A stretch of 60,000 nt of DNA from Adiantum capillus-veneris (taxonomy: Eukaryota > Streptophyta > Polypodiopsida > Polypodiales > Pteridaceae). Below are positions 34,101-44,564 of this stretch, piece after piece. The stretch spans positions 81,341,525 through 81,401,524 of the forward strand of contig CM043958.1 in assembly GCA_014529385.2 (NCBI GenBank), read 5' to 3'. Below the pieces are notes generated by a model. The model had not been told where the DNA came from. It did not search any database and saw nothing but the letters and a program-made list of their open reading frames with translations. The position numbers and the translations under genes were made by a program. Positions within the stretch are counted from its first letter, which is position 1. The number at the start of each line of letters is the position of its first letter.

Positions 34101-36173
34101 GTCATGGCCAAATTTGAAGACGGTGCATGATGTCCGAAGCTTTTTGGGACTATGCTCCTATTACAGAAGGTTTATTCGAAATTTCGCTGAGATTGCTTCA
34201 CCTTTACATGCTCTTCAAAAGAAGGCAGTCACCTTCAGATGGACACAGAAAGAGATTTCAGCTTTTAATCTCTTAAAGGAAAAGATGACTTCGATCCAGT
34301 CATTGTGTTGCCAGATCTTAGGAAGTCATTTGTGGTCCAGTGTGATGCCTGCGGTAGTAGCATTGGTGCTGTGCTAATGCAAGATGGCAGGGTAGTAGCC
34401 TATGAGAGCAGAATTTTGCAAGGGCCAGAGATGACCATGCAGGTCTATGAGAAAGAGTTACTGGCTGTGATTCATGCGCTCTTAAGTTGGAAACACTACC
34501 TGCTAGGTGCAGACTTTGTTGTCCAAACGGACCATCAGACCTTGCGATACTTCTTGACACAGACAAAGTTATCTGAGAAGCATATGCGATGGGCAAATAT
34601 CTTGTCCATGTTTCATTTTCAGATTGTGCATGTGGAAGGCAAGAAGAACGTTGTGGCTGATGCCTTGTCAAGGAAGCCACAAATTTCAGCTGTGTCGATT
34701 CCTTATCATCATGAACTTGATGATATGAGAGAACAGTATGCAAATGATGAAGATTTTGCAAGGGTCTTCGAGCAACTAATGGATGGACAACGTCATGAAC
34801 ACTATCTTCTTAAAGACGGGTTCATGATGATGCATGGCAGATTGTGTGTCACAAAGCCATTGCGACGCAAAGTTATGGAAGAGAGTCATGTCCCACCGTA
34901 TGCAGGGCATCGTGGTATCGATGCTACAGTTAAAGCGGTTGAGACATTCTTCTATTGGCCTACATTGAGAAGGGATGTGGATGCCTTTGTGCGAGAATGC
35001 CTAATATGCCAAAAGGTCAAGTTTGACAGGCAAAAGGCACCAGGGTTATTGCAACCACTACCTATTCCAGATAAACCATGGGAAAGTATTGCTATGGATT
35101 TTATCTTTGATCTTCCGAGAACGCAGACAGGAAATGATGGTATTTGGACCATTATTTGCAGATTCAGCAAACAGGCTCATTTTATTCCTGTCAGGAAGAA
35201 GATAAAGCCAGATCAGATGGCACGCTTGTTTATGAGCAATATTTTCAAGTATCATGGCATGCCACAGTCGATTATTAGCGACCGTGATCCACGCATGACT
35301 AGTTTGTTCTGGAGAGGCTTGTTTGAGAATATGGGCACCACGCTCAAATTCTCTTCGTCATTTCATCCTCAAACAGATGGGCAGTCAGAAGAGGCAAATT
35401 CTACTGTCCTAGATCTGCTGAAGTGCTATGTGTCAGAGCATAAAGGAAAGTGGGAGCAGTATTTGCCATTGGTGGAGTATGCATACAATAATACAGTGCA
35501 TTCATCAACTGGCAAGGCACCTTTTGAGATAGTTGAAGGTGGCAAGAAAGTTCCTCCCATACTGCATACAAAGGACAAGATATTTGAAGCAGATAAGTAT
35601 GTTCAAGACATGGATGAAATGTACAAGAAGGTCAAAGTGGCCTTAGAAAGGACTCAGGCAAAGCAAAAGAAAGCAGCTGATCGTCACCGTCGTGAAGTGG
35701 TATATTCACTTGGTGATTGGGTGCTTTTACGCTTTGAAAAGGCAAGGTTAAAGAAGATGAAGGGCAAGGAAAGAGTGTTTCCAAAGCTCAGCATGCGTTA
35801 CTATGGGCCTTTTCAAGTGTGCGACATAATCAGTGATGTTGCATATAGGCTGAAATTGCCTGACAGTTGGAAGATTCACAATGCGTTTCATGTGAGTCTT
35901 CTCAGACCCTATGTGGGTGATGTGCCAGAAGATATGCCAGCTGAAGATCAGCCGGAAGTCGAGGAACTTGACGAGATCTTGGTCCCTGAACAGATTTTGG
36001 CACACAAAGAAAGGAAAGTGAAAGGCAAGGTTGCTAGGCGTTACTTGGTAAAGTTCAGAAACTATCCACCAATGGATGCTAAGTGGATGGAAGAAGGTGA
36101 ACTTGCAGAGTCACCAACTGTGTTATCACTTTACCTTGAAGCCTTCGATTTGCAACCTACCTTGACCCCTTGA
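31111..36173 (+). pseudogene. Ty3/gypsy chromovirus gag-pol polyprotein, one frame break
   Basis: Start ATG at 31111 (MADRPDDVTEE), 110 bp after the LTR. Part 1 (31111-34377) holds a Q/P/M-rich N-terminus (about residues 30-270), the gag fold (about 280-440; 'GQWWTTLL'), CCHC knuckle 'CFICEQPGHIAYNC' from residue 520, aspartic protease 'FFDPGAKANFIS' (D590; DPG instead of the usual DSG) and RT with 'WRMCIDYRALNK' and catalytic 'FFDDM' (D932, D933). The frame ends early at 34377. Part 2, in another frame (open through 34305-36173), holds RNase H ('FVVQCDACGSSIGAVL'), integrase zinc finger (HRG...CLICQ), a D,D35E core (Asp 35097, Asp 35280, Glu 35388) and a C-terminal chromodomain (about 35995-36130). 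The break lies at about 34285-34300, between RT and RNase H, and looks like a single lost base. It could also be a sequencing error. Otherwise all domains are intact. Confidence 0.93.
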
Positions 36174-36734
36174 GTTTCACAGCTACATGGATTGTCAGTG
36201 TGACAATGGCTTCTGAAACAAATGATGTACATGGTATTTAAAGTGAGCTCAAATCAAATACTTGTTACATGAATGTTAGAGCTGTACAGATTGTCAGTTT
36301 GGCAATTGCTCTTATGGAATGTCCAAAAGTTTGATTAGTGCTATAGAAGTGAGTATTTCTTGTCAGTTTGTCAAGGATACAGTGATTGCTTCTATTGAAG
36401 AGTACATGTGTAACTGCATTCTTAAACTGTCGGTTTGGGTATGCTCGAAAGTGTTACGGGATCCAACGTGTACTATAAGACAGTGGCAAAATGTGCAGCT
36501 ACCATTTTGTCATTGGAAAGTTAGCGACTCAAAGCAATGGCAGAGTGCGAAGCTACCACTATGTCATTGGGACAGGGTTCACACGCAGGCAATACATGAG
36601 TCGACGAGGTGTTGAATACACCAGGGTTGACAATGAGCATGTATGTGTCGTATATGTGTCGACAGGTGTTGAATACATCAGTGTTGACAGTAAGCATGTA
36701 CGACATAGATGCAAACGAGGACGTTTGAGATTTC
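36174..36734 (+). other. Internal 3' untranslated region of the chromovirus
   Basis: Between the polyprotein stop and the polypurine tract. Contains several loose repeats: 'attgtcagtgtgacaatggc' / 'attgtcagtttggcaattgc' (about 36192 and 36293), 'gtgcagctaccattttgtcattgg' / 'gcgaagctaccactatgtcattgg' (36494, 36547), and 'ggtgttgaatacaccagggttgacaatgagcatgt' / 'ggtgttgaatacatcagtgttgacagtaagcatgt' (36608, 36665). No ORF of note. Confidence 0.7.
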
Positions 36735-36746
36735 AGGAGGGGGGTA
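36735..36746 (+). promoter_or_regulatory. Polypurine tract
   Basis: AGGAGGGGGGTA ends just before the 3' LTR; primes plus-strand DNA synthesis. Confidence 0.85.
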
Positions 36747-38224
36747 TGTCACCAGCGTGTGACTACTATCTATCCTTTTTGTTGATTTCTTTCTTATTAT
36801 CTATTTACTTTCACTTTTTGGAAACACCCCTCGGGAAATCTAACTGCCCTGCATTGCATAGCTAGTGTGGAACTGTCCAGAGGGAGTCCAGGCCTGAGGG
36901 CAAGAGAGCACTAAGGTTGGACAAGGACTATGGTTAGCCAAGTGGGGTCATTGACTAGCCAAAGTGGAATCCTTTGCTACAGAGGCTACATTTCAGTTTT
37001 GGATGTGGCCGCAGTGTACAAAGAGGGTCGGATGACCTAGAAAGATACAATGGCAGCATCTCCTAAAATTTAGGGAACTGCTATTTTGGGACCTGAAAAT
37101 GTCTTCGCGTCATTACGTGCAGTTTGACATGGGGATCATTTTGTTACTCTGTGGCCAAGTCAACAGAGGCTGCAGGTGAGATATTTTTAGACCCGAGGGT
37201 CTAAAGCGGGAAAATGCACAAATGAGTGACACTTGGCACTCTGAGGCCAGTTTACTACTTATAGAGAAGGCAAAAACGTGATTTATAGCTGGGAGGCTCA
37301 TTTTGCAAGTCTCTGTCACAGGTTAAGAGCTATGGAGTGCTTGCTTTCCCTCTTATGCACAGTGCGGTGCCAGGAGTGATGCCCTGCACGCTACGCACTG
37401 CCCTCTCTCTCCCCTTTGGCAGTATGTTATGCCCCTCTAGTGGGCTCTTCATTTGACCAATGTACAGTTGTGTGGGTTCATGCGCGATTGCCGAGGCAAG
37501 AGCCTCTTGCACAGGTACTGGATTAGCTAGCGGCTAATCCCCCCGCAGGTACAGGTGAATTCGGAGAGGTTTCACGCCAGAAATCTCGTCCGATTCAAAG
37601 GGCAAGTAGCCCTACAGGTGCGGGAGCTCGAGGACTTGCTAGGGATGCGACCGGCACGCGGAACGGAGCCCGAAACAGTGAATTACAGCCTGCTGTGTAT
37701 TTTTGCAGGTTTAGGGTTTTGGCCCTAAACGGACCCTAATACCCCCAGGAGGTTTGGGGACGCAAGGGGACCGTTGTACAGGTGATCTGGCGCATTTTCA
37801 GGGCTGAAAACAGAGAATTCAGCGTGCTGCAGATTCTCGCCAGGTTTTGCAAAGTGCCCGTATGCGTCGGGAAAGACAGTCAATGCGTGGGAATACTGAC
37901 TGTGAAGGGTTCTAGTACAGTTATGCTGCCGAAATCGGGCTGGAACAGTGGAAATTCAGCCGAGTTTGTGCGGGGCAGCTTGTAGGGAACCACAGCGTTT
38001 ATTCCCTCTTTTGAACAATAAAGAAATACCGAAAGGGGCGCCTAAGTTAGGGGCCAATCTGGTGTCCGTCTACTCATACAGGTGCAATCTAGCAGCCTGT
38101 ATCCCTCTCCCCTTTGTTGTGTCTTGAAAGTACAGGTAAAATAGACGACTAATAATGGGTGAAAGCTAAATCAAGGTTTAAAGTAAAGTCTACCGCCCTT
38201 TTTGGATTGAACAGGCCGGTTTCA
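36747..38224 (+). mobile_element. 3' LTR of the full-length chromovirus (1478 bp)
   Basis: Same length and sequence as 29524-31001 as far as I can read, offset 7223 bp. Ends CCGGTTTCA followed by the target duplication. Confidence 0.95.
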
Positions 38225-38229
38225 CGGGC
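38225..38229 (+). repeat. Target site duplication, right (CGGGC)
   Basis: Matches 29519-29523; after it LINE A5 resumes with 'attgatgatgatg'. Confidence 0.9.
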
Positions 38230-38405
38230 ATTGATGATGATGATGATGATGATTTTAGTTTTTCACCTTACTTCATTTTTTATTTTGTACCCGACATTAT
38301 ATCAGGTCCACCAAGATTGTATTAGATGCACCAAGGTTGTATGAGTTTGGTCTCATAGGTCATTATGGCCTTTTGAAGACATTTAATATAACATTTTATT
38401 TCATC

Positions 38406-38408
<3 letters not shown>
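38230..38408 (+). mobile_element. LINE A copy A5, right part (3' UTR)
   Basis: Continues A5 after the LTR element: a (GAT)n stretch as in A3, a partly duplicated 'caccaaggttgtat' block, the hairpin AGGTC-ATTAT-GGCCT at 38357-38371 and the end motif AACATTTTATTTCATC. Confidence 0.85.

Positions 38409-38490
<82 letters not shown>
38409..38490. repeat. (TC)n tail of LINE A5
   Basis: 82 bp of pure TC after the LINE 3' end; gypsy debris follows directly. Confidence 0.95.
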
Positions 38491-38494
<4 letters not shown>

Positions 38495-40391
38495 GTTCAA
38501 GTTGTTTTGCAGTGAAAGTATTGCAAAGTTTGCAGATTGTAGTTATCTTTGCGTTTCCATCCAATCCCTCGCCGGAAGTGATTACAGTCTCTGATAGCCA
38601 TTCCGTCTCTTCGAAACCTTATATGTTTAGCCCGAAAGAGGAAGATGATACTGCTAGGCAGCTACAAGCCCATCTTGCCAAGGGTTTTATTGAACCTAGT
38701 AAATTTCTATGGGACGGAAGAATGCTTTTGAAATTTGTGCATAGATTGCAAGGGTCTCAGCAAGGTGAACAAGTATCCGTTGCCTAGGATGGATGACGTC
38801 ATAGATTAACTCTCGGGTTTTATTGAACCTAGTAAATTTCTATGGGACGGAAGAATGCTTTTGAAATTTGTGCATAGATTGCAAGGGTCTCAACAAGGTG
38901 AACAAGTATCCGTTGCCTAGGATGGATGACGTCATGGATTAACTCTCAGGTGCGAGATATTTCACGAAGATCAATCTTCAGTCCGGCCACCATCAAATTC
39001 CGCGTACACCCACACGATGTCTCGAAGATCGCATTTCGTACACGGTATGAACATTACCATAGGATTCACCAACGCACCCACAACTTTCCAACAAATGATG
39101 AATGACTTATTTAGTACGTATCTGGGAAAGTGTCTTGTCGTGTTTCTTGACGATACACTTATATATAGTCAGACACTCAAGGAGCATTTGCGACACCTTC
39201 GTCTCGTCTTCCGAATGTTACGACAAGAGAAGTTGCAATCCAAGTGCGAATTTTCCCGCACGCAGTTGCTGTATCTCGGCCGTGTCATCTCGGTTGGTGG
39301 CATCCACAATGATCCCGAAAAGGTACAAGTGGTCCTACAGTGGCCCGTTTTACAAACCATATGGCAAGAGAAATATTTCCTAGTCTTCACCAGGTTTTTG
39401 AGGAAATTCATCATAGACTATGGCAAGATTTTTGAACCCTTTACGCATTCACTAAAGGGCGTTCAAAGGCAAAAGCGTAGTGTTAGTCCATCAATCACGT
39501 GGACTGATGGGTTTCGTCAATGTTTTCAAACATTAAAGCAACTCGTTACATATGCACCAATGTTGCAAATAGTGAATCCGAACAAACCTTTTGTGGTGGA
39601 AATGGATGCCAGCGATTATGCCATGGATGTTGTTCTCTATCAAGGCGGCTGGCTTGTAGCGTTTGAAAGTCACAAGCTCACAAACACACGAACCTGTTAC
39701 TCCACACAAGAGAAGGAATTGTTGACAGTCATCCATGCTTTAAAAATTTATTTGGCATCATTACCTCTATGCTGCCCGCTTCGTGGTATGGACTGACCAC
39801 CATTCATTGAAATATCTTTGTGATTAGTCTGACCTTCATGGTGCAAGGCAAGGTGGGCCGAGCTCTAGCAAGAGTTCGATTTTGAGATACGCTACGGTAA
39901 GGGTGCTATCAATGTTGTGGCGGATGCCTTAGTAGGATCTTGGAGTTGAATGTTCTTTCGTTCACTAAAATCTGATTTTTATCTCTCTCTAAAAGGGCGT
40001 TGCAAAACAAATCCTCACTTTGGTGAAATTTGGCAAGGAGTCCAAGAGGTTATGTAGCCGGGAGAGCAATGGTAGTCCAAACGCCTGTCGGCTCGCTACG
40101 GAGAGAAAGGTAGCGAAAAAGTATTCCATTGGTGGTGGATTACTTTTTAAGCAAGGAAAAGTGTGTGTGCCCATTGATGAGGATATCGTGCAAGAAGATT
40201 TTGTTTGAGTCTCACGATCTCCAAGCGCGGGACACCTTGGCATACACCATACTTTGGCCTTAGTACATCGGTTCTTCTCTTGGCCCCAAATGAAAGATTT
40301 CCTTGGAAAAGTATGTGCGAGAATGCGAGCAGTGTAAGCTCAATAAGGTTGAATGTCAAAGCGAGAATGCATTGGGACCCAACATGCCGTG

Positions 40392-40473
<82 letters not shown>

Positions 40474-40570
40474 TATTCAGTTCGGTTCATTTTTTTGCAA
40501 GTGAAGTTGAGTAACCTTGTGTTTGTGCGGAGTACTAGATCCGAGCAATCCTTGAAACACTTCCGCTGCA
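38491..40570 (+). pseudogene. Ty3/gypsy remnant: RT, RNase H, integrase N-terminus
   Basis: The early RT part (38600-38947) carries 'SSKPYMFSPKEED', 'LAKGFIEPSKF' and 'NKYPLPRMDDVID', and contains a 133-bp tandem duplication (38682-38814, 38815-38947). The main open frame (39017-39796) has 'GFTNAPTTFQQMMNDLF', the catalytic 'VVFLDDTLIYS' (FLDD form, about 39138-39170), the 'LYLGRVISVGGI' block, the RT/RNase H linker and RNase H with 'FVVEMDASDYAMDVVLYQ' and 'YSTQEKELLTVIHALK'. Stops follow at 39796 and beyond. 'GKGAINVVADAL' (about 39898) ends RNase H. Integrase zinc finger remains near 40200-40380 ('YVRECEQCKLNKVE'). A CT tract (40396-40468) cuts the integrase. It is a different gypsy lineage from the intact element (FLDD, MDASDYA), and shares wording with 44560-46600. 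Confidence 0.8.
40396..40468. repeat. (CT)n microsatellite
   Basis: 73 bp of CT inside gypsy debris. No LINE A 3' UTR on its left and no LINE piece on its right. Confidence 0.95.
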
Positions 40571-40799
40571 CCTAATAGTCAATTTCCTGCACGACATCCA
40601 AGAAATGTTTAAGATCGCTAAGGAAAGCACAAATCTCAGTTCCCATCAAGGAAACGTGCTTGACACATGGGAGTTCCTGCAATGATGTGTTCACCATCTT
40701 GACAACCCTGCTTATGAATCTTGTATTGAGCATCCATGCATCATGTGCTAGCCTAGTGCTAGTATTTCTCAAGATAGTTTCCGCCAGTCACTAGTCTCT

Positions 40800-41163
40800 A
40801 CTGCCACACCCACAGAAAATTTATCCAACATTGTGGTTGCGCTGAGGAGGGAACTGGAAGCCTTAAAGTTTCAAAGGCCAGTTCCAGATGATGGTACCAC
40901 TGCTCGGAGAATGCCCAAGGAGGAAGCCATTGTAAGACTCAAAAGAGAGCTAGAGAAGCACAAGGCTCTACACAAGGCTCGTGCTCAAGTATGGTGCAAT
41001 GTGTGTCACTCTACAAGGGATCCTTCCCAAAGGGCCTACTCTACAAGGGATCCTTCCCAAAGGGCCTATTGTCACTTCTGTGAGAAAAGTGGGCACGTAG
41101 ACAAGGACTGATACTATCTCAAGGGGTTGAGACACCTTCAACAGCAATTTGTTCAGCTGGTCC
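40800..41163 (+). pseudogene. Gag remnant with broken zinc knuckle
   Basis: The frame from 40833 shows a charged, helical region ('VALRRELEALKFQ', 'AIVRLKRELEKHKALHKARA') followed by 'YCHFCEKSGHVDKD' and a TGA exactly where the last Cys of the C-x2-C-x4-H-x4-C knuckle should be (41109-41111). A 30-bp in-frame duplication (41011-41040, 41041-41070; 'STRDPSQRAY') lies just upstream. After the stop the reading continues openly with 'YYLKGLRHLQQQFVQLVHW', so the stop is a recent point change in an old gag. It may belong with the LTR-like region at 41930-43140. Confidence 0.65.
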
Positions 41164-41929
41164 ACTGGTCAAATCGCATGGTCACACTCTTGTCCTATAG
41201 GCCAACTGCCCCCATTGCTAGCTGGTCAATATGCTTCTGAGAGTCTGCGGAGTATTCGATCAAGGGGGTAGACAAGAAGCAAAGGACAGACATGGAAGGG
41301 CGTCAAAATCTCTTGAAAAGTTGCAACGTTGCCAAAAAATTTCAAACTATTCAGAAAGAGATTAACGGGATCTTATTTATGCAAACTACAAAGTTGCACT
41401 CGGCAAAGACTCTTCAAAAAGACGCAGTTTCGAATTTGGACAGGGTACGTCTGTTGATGTGTTGCAATGGATGCAAGTTGGGTTGTGACTCGTGAGCTAC
41501 TTGACTAGACAGATTCAGAACAAGATTGGTAGAATCTCTTGAAACGTTGCAGTGCTGCAAGAAATTTTCAAAACGATTCATAAATGGATCTTCTAGACTT
41601 CTATCGATAGGAATTGTGGAGTTACTCGAAGTTTTGATTCGCAGAAAGGCAACTTGGTACATAACCCTCGAAGGAGAAATATCTTGTCTTGGAATCTTCA
41701 AATGTGAGGAGCTTCTCTCTATAAAGCTTTCAGGTGTTCAACAATCAAGTATAGTGCAGTACCTTGTGCATGAGGGGAGTCACTCCACTCGCCATAACAG
41801 ATCGACACAGATTGGAAAGGGAAGTTATGGCTATTTCCCTTTAGATTGATCATAGATATTGCAGATTGCCTGTAGTCTGCTTGGAAACTTCTCTACATGC
41901 TAGCAGCTGATTGATTGATTCACTCTTGC
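41164..41929. other. Unassigned, with a pair of related 50-bp blocks
   Basis: 'cttgaaaagttgcaacgttgccaaaaaatttcaaa' type blocks occur near 41311-41365 and 41537-41590, diverged. Probably LTR-element internal sequence. No gene recognised. Confidence 0.4.
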
Positions 41930-43140
41930 AAATGTGTATTTGTTTGAGTATTTGAGGTAAAATGACTCCAGCATTTTGTCTCAGTCACTGGTAGGGGTGA
42001 TATTGATGATTGATACGATGAATTTCGTGAATCTCAACATCTGCTAGAGATCAGTGAAATATGGATGAGATGGCTAAATGAATCATTGAGCTCAAAGTTG
42101 ATATCTTGTTCCAGACAAAGATGTGAATGCTATTTGATTTGATCCTAGTGCATCAACACTTCTATCTGGATGAGATGACTTTTCATTGTTTGCATTTGAG
42201 TGTTCAATATAAACTACATGGATGTAGATCCGAAATCCAGTGTGGATAAGGTTTTGTGTGGATGCATATTTTGTGAATGTGTTGTCTTTGTAGGGATGTT
42301 TATTGGCAGGTTTCTATGGAATCGATGTCTACTTAAGATTGGGTACGTTTGATGATGTGATTAGATTTAGTGCATCAAGACATCCATTAGAGATTTGAGA
42401 GTTAGAAGTGATGGCTAAATAAGTCATCATGATCACGATTCGTGTCCGAGATATCAACGGGATAATGATGTGATTGTTAGTGACCACTCTTCTTTGTGCT
42501 AGTGCATTGTTTAAGTACTCAAATTGCATGTCTGCAGAGTCAGTATCTGCTGAGCCGGTTTATTGTTAAATGTCTGTTTTGCAAGCATAATCATGGATGA
42601 CTACTCTTCTTTTGGGCCCCAGGAAAGGAGAGGGGGGGTAGTAGTTGTCAAAAAGTGATGATGTGGCATGACTATTTCCACCGGCTAAGGGAGCAATGAC
42701 CGAATGGACGCGGTACCGTATCACATGACCAAAAGCAGAGCCCAGCAACATCTAAATCGCGGTGGAGATCTAAATCGCAGTGGAGATCTGGCGCGATTTC
42801 AGGAATGCTATTTTTTCAGCCGGCTAGCTTTTGGGCATCAGTTTTGAAAGCACTGCTTTTGGGCACCATACTTTTAGACTGAGTTTCTTTTGGGCCACAT
42901 GCCTTTATAAGTGCGCCTTGGGAGCCCACTCACATAGTGCATGGTTAGTGAACTCTCCCCAGCAATTGTACTTTGTTATTATGAATATTAAAAAAAGTAC
43001 TCAAAGGAGCGCATCACTTTGGGCCAAAGCTTCTGGGAGTGGAACTCTCCCACTACGTGTCTCTCATCTACAATGTGACGTTCTCTCTTTCAAGTTTTAA
43101 GTGTGTGCAATTTTCGTTCAGTTTGGCATGTTGTAGTGAT
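41930..43140 (+). mobile_element. LTR-like region, same family as 14990-15690
   Basis: Opens with 'gtatttgtttgagtatttgaggta' (compare 15000). The 'gtgcatcaa(g/c)a(c)atc...gagat' block appears about three times with variation (near 42040, 42150 and 42370). Then TGATGTGGC at 42659-42667, a TTATAAG TATA-like box near 42905, AATATTAAAAAAAGTA, and the 'aaaggagcgcatcactttgggcc' and 'gggagtggaactctcccac' blocks near 43000-43050. Boundaries approximate. Confidence 0.55.
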
Positions 43141-43347
43141 TTTACCGCCTCGCTAGTGGCTTCCCGATTACAAAAACGGTTATCAGCTTTGTTCCATGCA
43201 ATCTACCTTACATAATACTCTATGCACGCTACCTCTTCAATTCCATCCCGGCCCTTTCAAAGGGGAGAAGGAGGAATGTGAAGAAATGAGCATTGACTCG
43301 TGGCTTTCAAATGAACAGCCTACTTTGATTTATATAAGCTCAACGAC
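43141..43347. other. Retroelement internal sequence left of the solo LTR
   Basis: No domain recognised. Removing the solo LTR and one target copy joins this to the gag-like frame at 44565, so it may be upstream gag or leader of that element. Confidence 0.4.
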
Positions 43348-43352
43348 GCACA
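43348..43352 (+). repeat. Target site duplication, left (GCACA)
   Basis: Perfect match to 44560-44564 across the solo LTR. Confidence 0.85.
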
Positions 43353-44559
43353 TGTAAGGTGCAGCGGAAGTGAGTGTTGAACTTTGCTCAAGATGAGTGC
43401 TCCGAACTGTGCTCAAGGGTTCCTTTTACTTACGGAAGGGAGAGCCTTCCGTTCCTTTAGTGAGAGAGTGCAAATGATCACAAACAAAGTGGGGAAAACA
43501 TTGTGCATGAAGATGCTGAGATTGAGAGAAAGAGAGAGAAGAATACGATACCACAATGTTGTCAAACCCTCCTCCAAGGGCCCCACTTTCTATGGCGAGA
43601 GAGGTCTATGCTATTGATTGCACAATCCTCGTACAATAGTCTAAATGCAACGGACTTGCCTACGATGTCGACGACGATGATATCGACGACGAGACGAGCT
43701 GAAAACTGAAAATGCTAGGGGCTGAAATCTGCAAACCTTGTCTCTGCTGAATTCTGACTCTATGTCGGTGACGACGGCGATGACGACGACGCGACGACGA
43801 TGCGCTGAAAACGCAGATGCTGAAATCTGTGAATAGCAGGCTGAATCTGCAAACGCTGGCTGATCTGACCGTGCGGCGAGGATCTGCTGCGGGAAAGTGA
43901 GATCTGCAAAGTTTGGGGGTTGCGGTGCGGAGTCTGACTACTGAAACTGAAAACGCTGATGCAAATGGATATTCTATCGCCGCGAATCTGCAAAACGCTA
44001 GGTGATCTGCAAGTTGCAAAAACCCTAGGCTGATCTGTTGTCTGCTGCAAAAACGCTAGGGAGTCTGCTGCAATCTGCTAACGCCAGGGAGTCTGATCTG
44101 CAATCTGCAAAACGTTGGCGCTGATCTGCAATTGCTGAAAACGCTAGGCTTCTTGATGGCTGAAAAAACGCTAAATTGTTCCGCCGGGGTCCTTGCTGAG
44201 AAGATGCACTGCCAGACACTGGGTCTCTCCTGCCTATTCTGCCAGAAAGTGCTAGCGCTAGCTTTCTTATATATTAACTTGCCAAAGTTGCCCTACCCCC
44301 AACAAAGTCACTTATTGATAATAAGTGAAAAATGGCTAAAATAGGGAAAATAGATTCTGTGCACTATAAAATGCTCATGATGGATTCTGATGGTAATGCT
44401 GATGATCATGCTGTGTGCAACCAGAGGATATGCAACTACTCTAAGTGTCTGGACATACACGGCATACGAACAGACTCACAAAGGTGCCAGAACACTTCCT
44501 AAGCTAATTGAACCCTTGTCATGGTCCACATGCACATAGGGTTAGATTTGCACGTGACA
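43353..44559 (-). mobile_element. Solo LTR (1207 bp), minus strand
   Basis: On the minus strand it starts TGTCACGTGC at 44559 and ends CCGCTGCACCTTACA at 43353 (TG...CA). Homologous along its length to the plus-strand solo LTR 51051-52326, which starts TGTCACGTGA and ends CGCTGCACCTAACA. A TATA box lies near 44265-44276. Downstream of it are many degenerate repeats built on 'aacgctagg' and 'gatctgc'. Flanked by the 5-bp repeat GCACA, with no internal element sequence on either side. Confidence 0.85.
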
Positions 44560-44564
44560 GCACA
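44560..44564 (+). repeat. Target site duplication, right (GCACA)
   Basis: Pairs with 43348-43352. Confidence 0.85.

Noticed and set aside
34261-34305. Programmed -1 frameshift in the chromovirus
   Set aside because: The slip would fall between RT and RNase H, not at a gag/pol border, and I see no convincing slippery site with structure; a one-base indel is simpler.
43660-44050. Minus-strand open frames of about 100 codons, Ser/Arg rich
   Set aside because: They lie inside a solo LTR and come from low-complexity CGA/CGT and short repeat sequence.
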